Assembly (NCBI GenBank): GCA_026983795.1
Contig: JALSTI010000265.1
Span: forward strand, 1-33,631
DNA: 33,631 nt
Source: Melioribacteraceae bacterium
GTDB lineage: Bacteria > Bacteroidota > Ignavibacteria > Ignavibacteriales > Melioribacteraceae
Direction: 5' to 3'
This document shows, piece after piece, positions 18,101 to 25,219 of this stretch; positions within the stretch are counted from its first letter, which is position 1, and each line of letters starts with the position of its first letter. Under the pieces are notes generated by a model. That model did not search any database. It was not told where the DNA came from and saw nothing but the letters and a program-made list of their open reading frames with translations. The position numbers and the translations under genes were made by a program.

Positions 18101-18529
18101 GATATTGCAGATAAAATAGATTCCGAAGGTTTGGTAAAAGTTGCAACGGTAACAAAAGAAGTGCTGGAATATCTTGCCGAACGGGAAGAGCCGCTAAAAT
18201 ATACAGGTCCGGAAAAACTAAGGAGTAAAGAGAAAAGCATTACTACCAAAGAATCTAAAAAAATCAGAAAAGTAAGCACCGGTACAATTCCCGATTTTGC
18301 TTTCTCCGGCAAAGGCGTAAAAGTCGGCGGAGTAGTTCCAAATTCCCCCGCTACTAAAGCCGGATTAAAAACAGGGGATATAATTAAAAAGTTTAACGGG
18401 AAAATCGTTAAAAACTTGCGAGACTATTCGGTTTATTTAAAAGAACACAAACCGGGCGATAAAGTAACCCTTGAAATTGAAAGAAACGGAAAAACTAAAA
18501 TATTAAAATTGATTTTACGAGCAAGATAA
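15146..18529 (+). CDS. M1-M28-PDZ fusion peptidase
   Basis: The 1127-residue exported protein has a signal peptide ending 'STILSQ' (about 20). The first half is an M1-type gluzincin: zinc motif HELLH (307-311) and Glu329 in 'GNWCEGLTAYNADH'. Instead of GAMEN it has 'GYGMPSF', so the glutamate that defines aminopeptidases is missing. After a beta-rich linker comes an M28 aminopeptidase (about 770-1030) with 'AHYDHLG' (His826), 'GADDNASG' (Asp850), 'GEEEGLLGS' (Glu884/885), 'LNLDTVGR' and 'DYHRPTD'. Last is a PDZ domain (about 1050-1127, 'VKVGGVVPNSPATKAGLKTG'). Both zinc sites look intact. It probably degrades peptides in the periplasm or at the surface. It is transcribed alone. Confidence 0.93.
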   Translation: MKFKILFLSILLSVSTILSQSETIHHNITAKVNPDNSSLEVTDEITIPQNTDANKLVFSLNDQLKPYFVSKPVKITLIKKHVSATDIGIDREEPENEQKLKLDEYKLVIPVTKNSEVKFTIKYKGKIDSPIEQSAENYARGFSQSPGIISSKGVYLAGSTFWVPTFGNMLVNFDLTVILPKGWESVSQGKRITKSEHNGLHLDKWDSPSPQEEIFLIAAKFTEYKYDAGSVTAMAFLRKPDDGLANKYLETTAQYLEMYRQLFGPYPYSKFALVENFWETGYGMPSFTLLGEKIIRFPFILHSSYPHELLHNWWGNSVYVDFSKGNWCEGLTAYNADHLIKEQRGQGEEYRRSTLQKFTDYVNVSNDFPLSKFRSRYDAPSEAIGYGKCLMMWHMLRRKVGDDNFRKSLQKFYRNNKFKVASFNDIRKSFEEVTGYKLKQFFDQWINRTGAPVLSLDNVKIKRIHDFFDISFTLKQTQKEDPFTVDVPVVVVTKNGNKTKVFTISAREEKLNLTVKDKPLEILVDPQYDVFRRLDPHEIPPALSTAFGKKKALFLLPSKASLQEVKNYKNFISKWEKTQKLNITVINDNEADELPTDRTIYILGFNNLFTKFIQSRLKNYKVSLTADSVKFNNKSVGKKNNDFIISVRNPKNIKEVMVLLTINNSKAIDGLVRKLPHYGKYGYLAFEGTEPTNIVKGQWPIINSPLVKILDKTAGNIKPKLEKRKALAYLKPVFSSKRMLETVKFLASDKLKGRGLGTKELEEAANYIADHFKSAGLLPAGDNGTYFQTWYKIFKDKGRLKLQNVIGIIPGTKEKLKNTYVVISAHYDHLGLGWPDVHKGDEGKIHNGADDNASGIAVLLELAKIMGKTAKPARTIVFAAFSGEEEGLLGSKHFVKTFPITPDNTIADLNLDTVGRLEGKKLLILNGNSAREWKFIFMGTEYTTGIKTDMVTQQLDASDQVSFIKNGIPAVQLFSGPNTDYHRPTDIADKIDSEGLVKVATVTKEVLEYLAEREEPLKYTGPEKLRSKEKSITTKESKKIRKVSTGTIPDFAFSGKGVKVGGVVPNSPATKAGLKTGDIIKKFNGKIVKNLRDYSVYLKEHKPGDKVTLEIERNGKTKILKLILRAR

Positions 18530-18901
18530 ATAAGATTGAATAAACACCTTATTGATTAAAGGTTAACAAATAATTATTCTGAAGTATTCAGCAAATATTT
18601 TGCCCGGTTTTATTTTTATACCTGTCAAAATTGTTTTTGTTGAGCAAAAACGTCCTTTCAAAAATAAAAAATTTATACTGTTTTAATTTATTTATTACGA
18701 CGTAGAAAATTTCATATTTATAAACCAATTTTACGTATATTCATACAAAGAGTTGCCGTTCCCAAAGAAGCATGACCGTTTGACTTAATTGTAAAGGGGA
18801 TGACACAACGTAAGCGCATAACTATTTAAAATTACATATTAATTTTTTAGATCAAATTTTATTACATTTATCGTCCCGATTAATATTTTAATTGGGAGTT
18901 T
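18530..18901 (+). promoter_or_regulatory. Leader region of the lipid operon
   Basis: These 372 bases lie between the peptidase gene and the eleven-gene operon and probably hold its promoter and 5' untranslated leader. I see no small gene and no confident promoter match. Directly before the first start codon is a hairpin: CCCGATTAA (18875-18883) pairs with TTAATTGGG (18888-18896) over a four-base loop, with one G-T pair. Its right arm includes part of the GGGAG ribosome site, so folding could hide it. Confidence 0.4.
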
Positions 18902-19642
18902 ATGAAAGGTTGCTATATGAATTTTGCAATTATTGCCGCCGGAGAAGGTTCGCGGCTTAAACAAGAAGGAATTAGCATACCGAAACCGCTGGTGAAGATC
19001 CACAACACACCAATGATTGACCGGGTAATCAATTCCGCTATTCAAAACGATGCAACTTCCATTTCAATTATAATTAATGAAAACTCGGAGGAATTAAAAA
19101 ACCATTTAACTTCATTAAATCTCGGTATTCCGTTAAATATTGTTGTAAAGTCCACACCAAGCTCTATGCACAGCTTGTTTGAATTGTCCAAATTCTTACG
19201 GGACGAACCATTCTTCCTTTCCACCACCGATTCTGTCTACAGCAATTCAGAATTTTCGGATTTTGTAAGATTTTGCAAGACTCACAAAGAATATGATGCA
19301 ATTTTGGCTGTAACGGAATTTATAGATGACGAAAAACCGTTAAGTGTAAAATTAGATTCCGGTTTCAACATTCTTGAATTCGACGATTCAATAAATGATA
19401 ATCAATTCGTAACCGGCGGTGCGTATTTTTTCAGATCATTAATTTTTTCACAAATGGAATATGCATTAAGTAAAGGAACAAACCGGTTGAGAAATTTTCT
19501 AAGACTTTTGTTGGAAAAAGGCTATAAAATGCGCGCTTATTCGTTTAGTAAAATAATTGATGTTGACCATATTAACGACATTAAAACCGCCGAGGAATTT
19601 TTGACTAATATAGATAACAATTTGAATTATTATTCGTCTTAA
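18902..19642 (+). CDS. Sugar-phosphate-type nucleotidyltransferase, possible inositol-phosphate cytidylyltransferase
   Basis: The protein is 246 residues (241 if the ATG at 18917, 'MNFAIIAAGEGSRL', is used, which gives the standard N terminus). It has the NTP-transferase signature 'AAGEGSRL...PKPLVKI', a metal aspartate in 'LSTTDSVY' and a second in 'IIDVDHINDIKTAEEF'. The family joins a sugar-, choline- or polyol-phosphate to CTP, UTP or dTTP. It opens an operon that also contains Ino1 and a CDP-alcohol phosphotransferase, the set used for CDP-inositol routes in Archaeoglobus and Thermotoga. CTP:inositol-phosphate cytidylyltransferase is therefore the best guess; the specificity is inferred from context only. 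MlaE follows after five bases. Confidence 0.82.
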   Translation: MKGCYMNFAIIAAGEGSRLKQEGISIPKPLVKIHNTPMIDRVINSAIQNDATSISIIINENSEELKNHLTSLNLGIPLNIVVKSTPSSMHSLFELSKFLRDEPFFLSTTDSVYSNSEFSDFVRFCKTHKEYDAILAVTEFIDDEKPLSVKLDSGFNILEFDDSINDNQFVTGGAYFFRSLIFSQMEYALSKGTNRLRNFLRLLLEKGYKMRAYSFSKIIDVDHINDIKTAEEFLTNIDNNLNYYSS

Positions 19643-19647
19643 TAACT

Positions 19648-20403
19648 ATGGAAACCTTTACCAAAATACTTTCGGGTTTACAAAACTACACTTTATTTGT
19701 AAAAGATATAATTCGCGGTATGTTCCGTTGCTTTAAATATAAAGATGATGCTCTGAGAGAAATGTACTTAATAGGCGCAAAGGCGTTTTTGGTTGCTTTA
19801 GGAGGAGGATTATTTGTAGGTATTATTTTAGCAATTGAAGTCGGTCATCAACTTGAATTGTTCGGAGCTAAAACATTAATCGGCAGAACCGTTTCTCTTG
19901 GAATGATCAGGGAAATAGGACCTATTATTACCGGACTTCTTCTAGCGGCAAGAACCGGCGCTAAAAACACATCGGAGCTTGGCTCGATGCAATTGAGCGA
20001 ACAAATTGACGCTTTGCGCGCTTTCGGAACCAGTCCTGTTGATAGACTAATAGTTCCGCGCGTGGTTGCAGCATTGATTATGTTTTTACCTCTAACCCTT
20101 ATAGCCGATATAACCGGTATATTGGGCGGTATGTTTATAACTATTACCACATTCCACATGGATGTATCGTTTTATTGGCATTCCGCTTTGGATGCACTTT
20201 TACTTAAGGATTTATTCGTAGGCTTCCTGAAACCTTTTTTCTTTGCATTTTTTATAGCAACAATAAGCTGTTATTACGGTATTTACACAAAAGGCGGTAC
20301 AACGGGTCTGGGTAAAAATACAATAAAGGCGGTAGTTTCTTCTTCCGTTGCCGTTCTTGTTATCGATTTTATTTTTACCAAAGTTGTTTGGGAGGTTATG
20401 TAA
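19648..20403 (+). CDS. mlaE: MlaE-family ABC transporter permease
   Basis: The 251-residue integral membrane protein has about five to six helices. The MlaE signature is unmistakable: 'GMIREIGPIITGLLLAARTG', then 'ELGSMQLSEQIDALRAFGTS' and 'VPRVVAALIMFLPLTL'. MlaE dimers form the membrane part of MCE transporters, which move phospholipids between the inner membrane and an MCE protein ring. The ATPase and MCE genes follow with three-base gaps, so a complete MlaEFD-type complex is encoded. MlaB and MlaC are not present here. Confidence 0.94.
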   Translation: METFTKILSGLQNYTLFVKDIIRGMFRCFKYKDDALREMYLIGAKAFLVALGGGLFVGIILAIEVGHQLELFGAKTLIGRTVSLGMIREIGPIITGLLLAARTGAKNTSELGSMQLSEQIDALRAFGTSPVDRLIVPRVVAALIMFLPLTLIADITGILGGMFITITTFHMDVSFYWHSALDALLLKDLFVGFLKPFFFAFFIATISCYYGIYTKGGTTGLGKNTIKAVVSSSVAVLVIDFIFTKVVWEVM

Positions 20404-20406
20404 CAA

Positions 20407-21165
20407 ATGATAACCCTCAATAATGTATCGTTAAATTTAGAAGGAAAACAAATTCTTAATAATATATCGCTGAATGTTTGCGAAGGTAAAACAGCTATTA
20501 TTTTAGGACCTAGCGGAGCAGGTAAAAGTTCCGTTTTAAGAGTAATTTTAGGTTTATGGCGACCTCAAAAAGGAACGGTAATTATAGACGGTGAAGACAT
20601 TACTAATAAATCCGAAAATCAATTATTACATGTAAGAAGAAAAATGGGAATGGTATTTCAAGGAAACGCTTTGTTCGATTCTTTAACCGTTGCCGAAAAT
20701 GTTTGCTATTTTTTAAAAGAAAAAGAAAATTTAACCGAAAAAGAAATTTCCTTCCGCATTAAGGAATCACTTGAGTTTGTGAATTTGGAAGGAACCGATG
20801 ATTTGTATCCTGCACAATTGAGCGGCGGAATGAAAAAACGGGTCGCAATTGCTCGCGCTTTGGCTTTCAAACCTTGCATTCTGCTATACGACGAACCGAC
20901 AACCGGACTCGATCCTATTAATGCAAAATCAATAGTGGAATTAATTAATAAAGTTAAAGAATCCGGAACAACTACAATCGTAGTTACTCATATTCTTCAA
21001 GATGCAATAATTTTAGGAGACAAACTGACCCTTATGAATAACGGAAAAATTGTTGAGACTAATACCGTTGATAATTTGCTTAATTCATCGAACAATTTTG
21101 TCCAGGACTTCTTTTTCGAAATCAATCAGGAATTAAAAATTCTTAAACATAAATCAGTAATTTAA
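20407..21165 (+). CDS. mlaF: MlaF-family ABC transporter ATPase
   Basis: The 252-residue ATP-binding subunit has Walker A 'GPSGAGKS' (34-41), Q-loop 'GMVFQGNALFDSLTV', the signature 'LSGGMKKR' (138-145), Walker B 'ILLYDEP' (158-164), the D-loop 'TGLDP' and the switch histidine in 'VVTHIL'. 'FQGNALFDSLTVAENV' is typical of the MlaF branch. It powers lipid movement through MlaE. No residue needed for ATP hydrolysis is missing. Confidence 0.95.
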   Translation: MITLNNVSLNLEGKQILNNISLNVCEGKTAIILGPSGAGKSSVLRVILGLWRPQKGTVIIDGEDITNKSENQLLHVRRKMGMVFQGNALFDSLTVAENVCYFLKEKENLTEKEISFRIKESLEFVNLEGTDDLYPAQLSGGMKKRVAIARALAFKPCILLYDEPTTGLDPINAKSIVELINKVKESGTTTIVVTHILQDAIILGDKLTLMNNGKIVETNTVDNLLNSSNNFVQDFFFEINQELKILKHKSVI

Positions 21166-21168
21166 ATT

Positions 21169-22131
21169 ATGGGCGACAAAAATTTAAAACTTGCTAACCT
21201 TAAAGTTGGTTTAACAGTATTTATCGGACTAGTAATTTTCTTCCTTTTTATTTTTTTAGTAGGAACTGGTGGAAATTACTTTGCCAGCTCTTACGAACTG
21301 AAGTTATTTGTACAAGACGTTCAAGGGTTGGCAGAAGGTAATTTGGTTTCTTTGGGCGGTATTAAAATAGGAACCGTAAAAAAATTGGATTTTAAAACGA
21401 AAAATGATGTCCCGGGTATTAATATTCATTTGGAAATTCTGTCTAAATATAAAAACCAAATAACTAAAAGCTCAACCGCAGAAATAAAAACAATCGGATT
21501 GTTAGGCGATAAATTTGTGGATATTAAACTCGGCAAACCCAATGAAACTCCGTTAAACGAAGGGGATTACATCAAATTCCATAAATCATTAACAATAAAC
21601 GAAATTTCCAAAGAACTTGAACCGGCGCTTAACGACTTTGTTGTTGTTATGAAAAACTTAAGAATCATATCGGATTCGGTTTCGCAAGGGAAAGGAAGCC
21701 TTTCGCAATTATTAACAGACAATACTCTTTCCAACGATATAAAAAACGTAATACACGGATTAAATTCTTTTATCGGATCAATAAATTCTAAAAAAGGAAC
21801 TTTAGGTAAATTAGCTTACAGCGATTCAATTTATAATGAATTAGCTTCCCTAACAAAAAACTTTAATAAAATTAGTAATTCCGTTTCAAACGGGAAAGGA
21901 AGTTTGGGAAAATTGATTTCAACCGATTCGTTATACCATAACTTAAATGCTTTATTGACCAACTTAACCGGAATTACCGATAAGTTGAACGCCGATTCCT
22001 CAATTGCAGGCAGTCTGGTAAATAACAAAAAACTGTATACAACATTTAAGAAATTAATTATGGATCTCGATTCGTTATCGGTTGACTTGAAAAATAACCC
22101 CGACAGATACATACAATTTTCTATTTTTTAA
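21169..22131 (+). CDS. MCE/MlaD domain protein
   Basis: The 320-residue lipid-binding subunit has one N-terminal membrane helix (about 13-33), a single MCE domain (about 40-125, with 'FVQDVQGLAEGNLVSLGGIK' and 'GLLGDKFVDIKLG') and a long helical tail. The tail has 34-residue repeats beginning at residues 175, 209, 243 and about 278 ('GKGSLSQLLTD', 'KKGTLGKLAYSD', 'GKGSLGKLISTD', 'IAGSLVNNKKLY'). E. coli MlaD is only about 180 residues. Longer tails in MCE proteins can form a tube that spans the periplasm. It presumably forms a hexamer with MlaE and MlaF. Confidence 0.93.
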   Translation: MGDKNLKLANLKVGLTVFIGLVIFFLFIFLVGTGGNYFASSYELKLFVQDVQGLAEGNLVSLGGIKIGTVKKLDFKTKNDVPGINIHLEILSKYKNQITKSSTAEIKTIGLLGDKFVDIKLGKPNETPLNEGDYIKFHKSLTINEISKELEPALNDFVVVMKNLRIISDSVSQGKGSLSQLLTDNTLSNDIKNVIHGLNSFIGSINSKKGTLGKLAYSDSIYNELASLTKNFNKISNSVSNGKGSLGKLISTDSLYHNLNALLTNLTGITDKLNADSSIAGSLVNNKKLYTTFKKLIMDLDSLSVDLKNNPDRYIQFSIF

Positions 22132-22148
22132 CAAGGTGAACCGGTAAA

Positions 22149-23009
22149 ATGCGGATAAAATTAGCGGGAATTAAAAGACAGCTTGACTATTCACCGAATC
22201 ATATTGAAAATGATTCTTTAATCCTTATGCGAACAGCCGAACATTTAATTGGCCTTGGCGCTGTTGTATCAATATACAACGAAGAAGACATAGGGAAAAT
22301 AGAAATACCGGAAAAGATGATTTTTTCTATGGTACAGGGCGAACGTGCAACAAACGAACTAATGAATTATGAAAATGAAGGGCGGCAAATAATTAACTCA
22401 CCCGCCTCCGTCAAAAATTGCTACAGGGTAAATATGACCAAACTTTTACCGGAAAGCGGAATCCCATTTCCGAAAAGCGTTCACGTTAAAACCAACAATA
22501 CTAATTCCGTTAATTTTGATGACTTCGGCTCAAGAAAAATTTGGGTTAAACGGGGCGACGTTCATGCCGTTCACCGCGAAGATGTTACTCTGGTTTATTC
22601 CAATTCCGAAATGCTTATTACTCTTAGGGAATTTGAACGCCGGGGAATATCCGATGCAATTTTACAAACTCACTTGGACGGCGATGTTGTTAAATTTTAC
22701 GCGGTCAGAAACACGAAATTATTCCATTGGTATTATCTTAACGGTATAAACCATACAAAGTTTAATATAAAAAAATTACAAGAATTGGCAAAATCGTCAG
22801 CAGAAGTTTTAGGACTCTTTATTTATGGCGGCGATGCCGTAATTGCGGAAGACGGTTCGATCAGTATTATCGACATTAACGATTGGCCCAGTTTCGCACC
22901 TATAAGAGAACAAGCAAGTAAACAAATAGCAAAATTAATATTTAATAAGGCGGAAAAATATGAATACGGATTATGTAACGAAACAAAAATTCGCTTCAAT
23001 CAAGACTAA
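22149..23009 (+). CDS. ATP-grasp enzyme (RimK-like or inositol-kinase-like)
   Basis: This is a 286-residue ATP-grasp protein. The visible motifs are Lys134 in 'KIWVKRGD', the strand 'ILQTHLDGDVVKFYAV' (171-186) and 'IYGGDAVIAEDGSISIIDIN' (225-244), with Asp229, Asp242 and Asn244 as likely magnesium ligands. RimK-type members join amino acids to carboxylates or amines. The ITPK inositol-phosphate kinases share the same fold and a similar 'DIN..P' end. Ligation of an amino acid and phosphorylation of inositol both fit this operon. The preceding AAGGTGA is a fair ribosome site. Its 3' end overlaps the aminotransferase gene by 50 bases. Confidence 0.75.
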   Translation: MRIKLAGIKRQLDYSPNHIENDSLILMRTAEHLIGLGAVVSIYNEEDIGKIEIPEKMIFSMVQGERATNELMNYENEGRQIINSPASVKNCYRVNMTKLLPESGIPFPKSVHVKTNNTNSVNFDDFGSRKIWVKRGDVHAVHREDVTLVYSNSEMLITLREFERRGISDAILQTHLDGDVVKFYAVRNTKLFHWYYLNGINHTKFNIKKLQELAKSSAEVLGLFIYGGDAVIAEDGSISIIDINDWPSFAPIREQASKQIAKLIFNKAEKYEYGLCNETKIRFNQD

Positions 23010-24321
23010 AATACCCGGACCGGAATCTTTAAAGTATTTTGAAGAAGAACAAAAATACATAGCGCCGGGAATTCAAACTATTGCAACCCGTTCCAAAATT
23101 ACCATTGAGAAAGGCGAGGGTTGTTTGGTTTACGATGCAGATGGAAATAGATATATCGACTTCTTTGCCGGAGTTGGCGTGGCCAGTCTTGGTTATAACC
23201 ATCCCAAATACAATAAAATGATGAAAAATCAGTTAGAGCATATTCACGTCGGAAGTTTTACATCTAAAAACAGAGTTGCTTTAACCAAACTTCTTTCCGA
23301 AGTTGCAATAGGGGATTTGAGAAGAAGTCAATTTTACAGCGGCGGCGCAGAAGCGGTGGAAGCAGCTTTAAGAATGGCCAAATCTTATACTAAGAAAACA
23401 GAATTTATGGGCTTTTGGAGCGGATTCCATGGTAAAACCATGGGCGTTTTAGGACTTTTAGGCGATAATTTCAAAGCCGGTTTGGGCCCTTTAACTCCTG
23501 GAATTTACAATACTCCTTATGCCGATTGCCGCCATTGTGAATTTAACAAAACCTTTCCGGATTGCAATTTCGAATGTGTGGAGCATATCAGGAAAAAAAT
23601 ACGTTACGAAACAACAAATAATATTGCCGCCATTATTGTAGAACCGATTCAAGGAACCGCTGGAAATGTTGTTCCACCGCCGGGATATTTAAGAGAATTA
23701 AGAAAACTAGCCGATGAAATAGACGCTTTGTTAATTTGTGATGAAATGATAACAGGCTTTGGCAGAACCGGTAAAATGTTCGGGACCCAACACGAAGATG
23801 TTGTTCCCGATATAATTACAATCGGGAAAGGATTCGGCGGCGGATTTCCAATGACGGGAGTAATGAGCAGAGACGAAATAATTTTCGCAAAACCTTTCGG
23901 AAATCCGAGCGGAAGTTCATCAAGTTACGGCGGCAACCCGATGGCATCTACGGCAGCGTACGCAACTTTGAAAACAATTATTGAAGACGGACTGGTGGAA
24001 AATTCGGCAAAAGTCGGCGCTTTTATGTTGGAAAAATTTAACCAAATGAAAAACCGTATCCCGATTATTGGCGATGTGCGCGGCAAAGGATTGATGATTG
24101 GAATAGAATTAGTCAAAGGAAATAATACTAAAGAAAAACTTGATAAAAAATATACCGAAATGGTTTTCCACGAATGTTTGAAACGCGGATTAATTGTTAT
24201 GGGTTATAACCCAGATATAAGAATTTATCCTCCGTTAATAATTACGGAGGAAATTGCCGAAGAAGGTATTTCAATTATGGAGGAGGCTTTTACTTATGTT
24301 GCTCAACAGCTCAAATATTAG
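22960..24321 (+). CDS. Class III PLP-dependent aminotransferase
   Basis: The 453-residue enzyme belongs to the acetylornithine/4-aminobutyrate aminotransferase class. It has 'YSGGAEAVEAALRMAK' (phosphate site), 'IIVEPIQGTAGNVVPPPGYL', 'LLICDEMITGFGRTG' (Asp261 contacts the PLP nitrogen) and Lys290 in 'TIGKGFGGGFPM' (Schiff base). A four-cysteine insert (190, 193, 202, 206) resembles that of several class III enzymes. The substrate cannot be read from sequence. Its place beside a Gfo/Idh dehydrogenase and Ino1 suggests an inosose or another lipid head-group ketone. An AAGGCGG site precedes the ATG. Confidence 0.88.
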   Translation: MNTDYVTKQKFASIKTKIPGPESLKYFEEEQKYIAPGIQTIATRSKITIEKGEGCLVYDADGNRYIDFFAGVGVASLGYNHPKYNKMMKNQLEHIHVGSFTSKNRVALTKLLSEVAIGDLRRSQFYSGGAEAVEAALRMAKSYTKKTEFMGFWSGFHGKTMGVLGLLGDNFKAGLGPLTPGIYNTPYADCRHCEFNKTFPDCNFECVEHIRKKIRYETTNNIAAIIVEPIQGTAGNVVPPPGYLRELRKLADEIDALLICDEMITGFGRTGKMFGTQHEDVVPDIITIGKGFGGGFPMTGVMSRDEIIFAKPFGNPSGSSSSYGGNPMASTAAYATLKTIIEDGLVENSAKVGAFMLEKFNQMKNRIPIIGDVRGKGLMIGIELVKGNNTKEKLDKKYTEMVFHECLKRGLIVMGYNPDIRIYPPLIITEEIAEEGISIMEEAFTYVAQQLKY

Positions 24322-25219
24322 ATCAACATATAAGTCCGAGGATACGGAAGAAATATTAGACAAACTTTTCTACCGCCCGGTTGGTTACGGATTAGCAGTT
24401 ATTTCCAAAAAATTGGGCTTTACACCGAATGTAGTAACATTTATTAGTATTATTTTTGGCGTTACGGCGGGACATTTATTTTTCTACCGAGATGTAAAAA
24501 TAAACTTAATCGGGGTTTTTCTACTGGTATTTGCCGAATCGCTCGATGCTGCCGACGGTCAACTTGCACGTATGACCAATATTCATTCCCGCTACGGAAA
24601 AATATTTGACGGTGTTGCGGGTAACTTAATGTTTATTAGTATTTATCTTCATCTTTGTGCAAGGTATGTAATTGAAGGCGGAACACCGTGGATTTTTGCA
24701 ATCGCAGCAATATCCGGATTAAGTCATTCGTTCCAGAGCGCAATGTCGGAATATTACAGAAATTTCTATCTCTATTTTGTAACCGGTAAAAATATAGGGC
24801 AAATTGATGAATTAGAAGATGTATTAAAAACATACAACAAACTTTCATGGTTTAAAGACTTCGCAAAAAAAATTCTTCTCAGGCTTTATATTAATTACAC
24901 AAGGCAACAACAGGCGTTGTCCAAATCAATAAGAAAACTTTACAGATACATAAAAGATAATTTCAACGGGGTTGTGCCGGCTTGGTTAAGCCAAGAGTAC
25001 AGAAAATACAATAAACCGATGATTAAATACGGCAGTATCTTAACTACCAATACACGCATGATAGTTTTATTCATCACAATTTTTTGGGCAAATATTTTAT
25101 ATTACTTTTTATTCGAATTAATCGTACTTAACCTGCTGTTGGTTTATTATTCTATAAAGGAAGAGAAGATCAGTGCATATTTATTACGGTTTGCAAAAGA
25201 TAAAGGCAAAGGAAATTAA
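24296..25219 (+). CDS. CDP-alcohol phosphotransferase family protein lacking the fourth motif aspartate
   Basis: The 307-residue membrane enzyme starts at the ATG at 24296, which has a strong GGAGGAGG ribosome site nine bases upstream; an upstream start at 24254 lies deep in the aminotransferase gene and is less likely. The family motif is Asp84-x2-Asp87-Gly88-x2-Ala91-Arg92-x8-Gly101-x3-Asp105-x3-Gly109. Position 109 should be the fourth aspartate, the proposed catalytic base, but the codon is GGT. Several membrane helices surround it, and there is a basic central insert (about 155-220). Family members move a phospho-alcohol from a CDP-activated donor to a lipid or polyol. Here it would join an activated inositol-type head group to a lipid, if it is active at all. 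Confidence 0.85.
   Translation: MLLNSSNIRSTYKSEDTEEILDKLFYRPVGYGLAVISKKLGFTPNVVTFISIIFGVTAGHLFFYRDVKINLIGVFLLVFAESLDAADGQLARMTNIHSRYGKIFDGVAGNLMFISIYLHLCARYVIEGGTPWIFAIAAISGLSHSFQSAMSEYYRNFYLYFVTGKNIGQIDELEDVLKTYNKLSWFKDFAKKILLRLYINYTRQQQALSKSIRKLYRYIKDNFNGVVPAWLSQEYRKYNKPMIKYGSILTTNTRMIVLFITIFWANILYYFLFELIVLNLLLVYYSIKEEKISAYLLRFAKDKGKGN

Noticed and set aside
18530-18901. Riboswitch or small RNA in the operon leader
   Set aside because: Apart from one short hairpin I see no multi-stem structure or known riboswitch core.
18902-25219. Phosphonolipid (2-aminoethylphosphonate) pathway
   Set aside because: A nucleotidyltransferase, aminotransferase and CDP-alcohol enzyme would fit, but there is no PEP mutase or phosphonopyruvate decarboxylase, and the aminotransferase is class III, not the PhnW type; Ino1 favours inositol.
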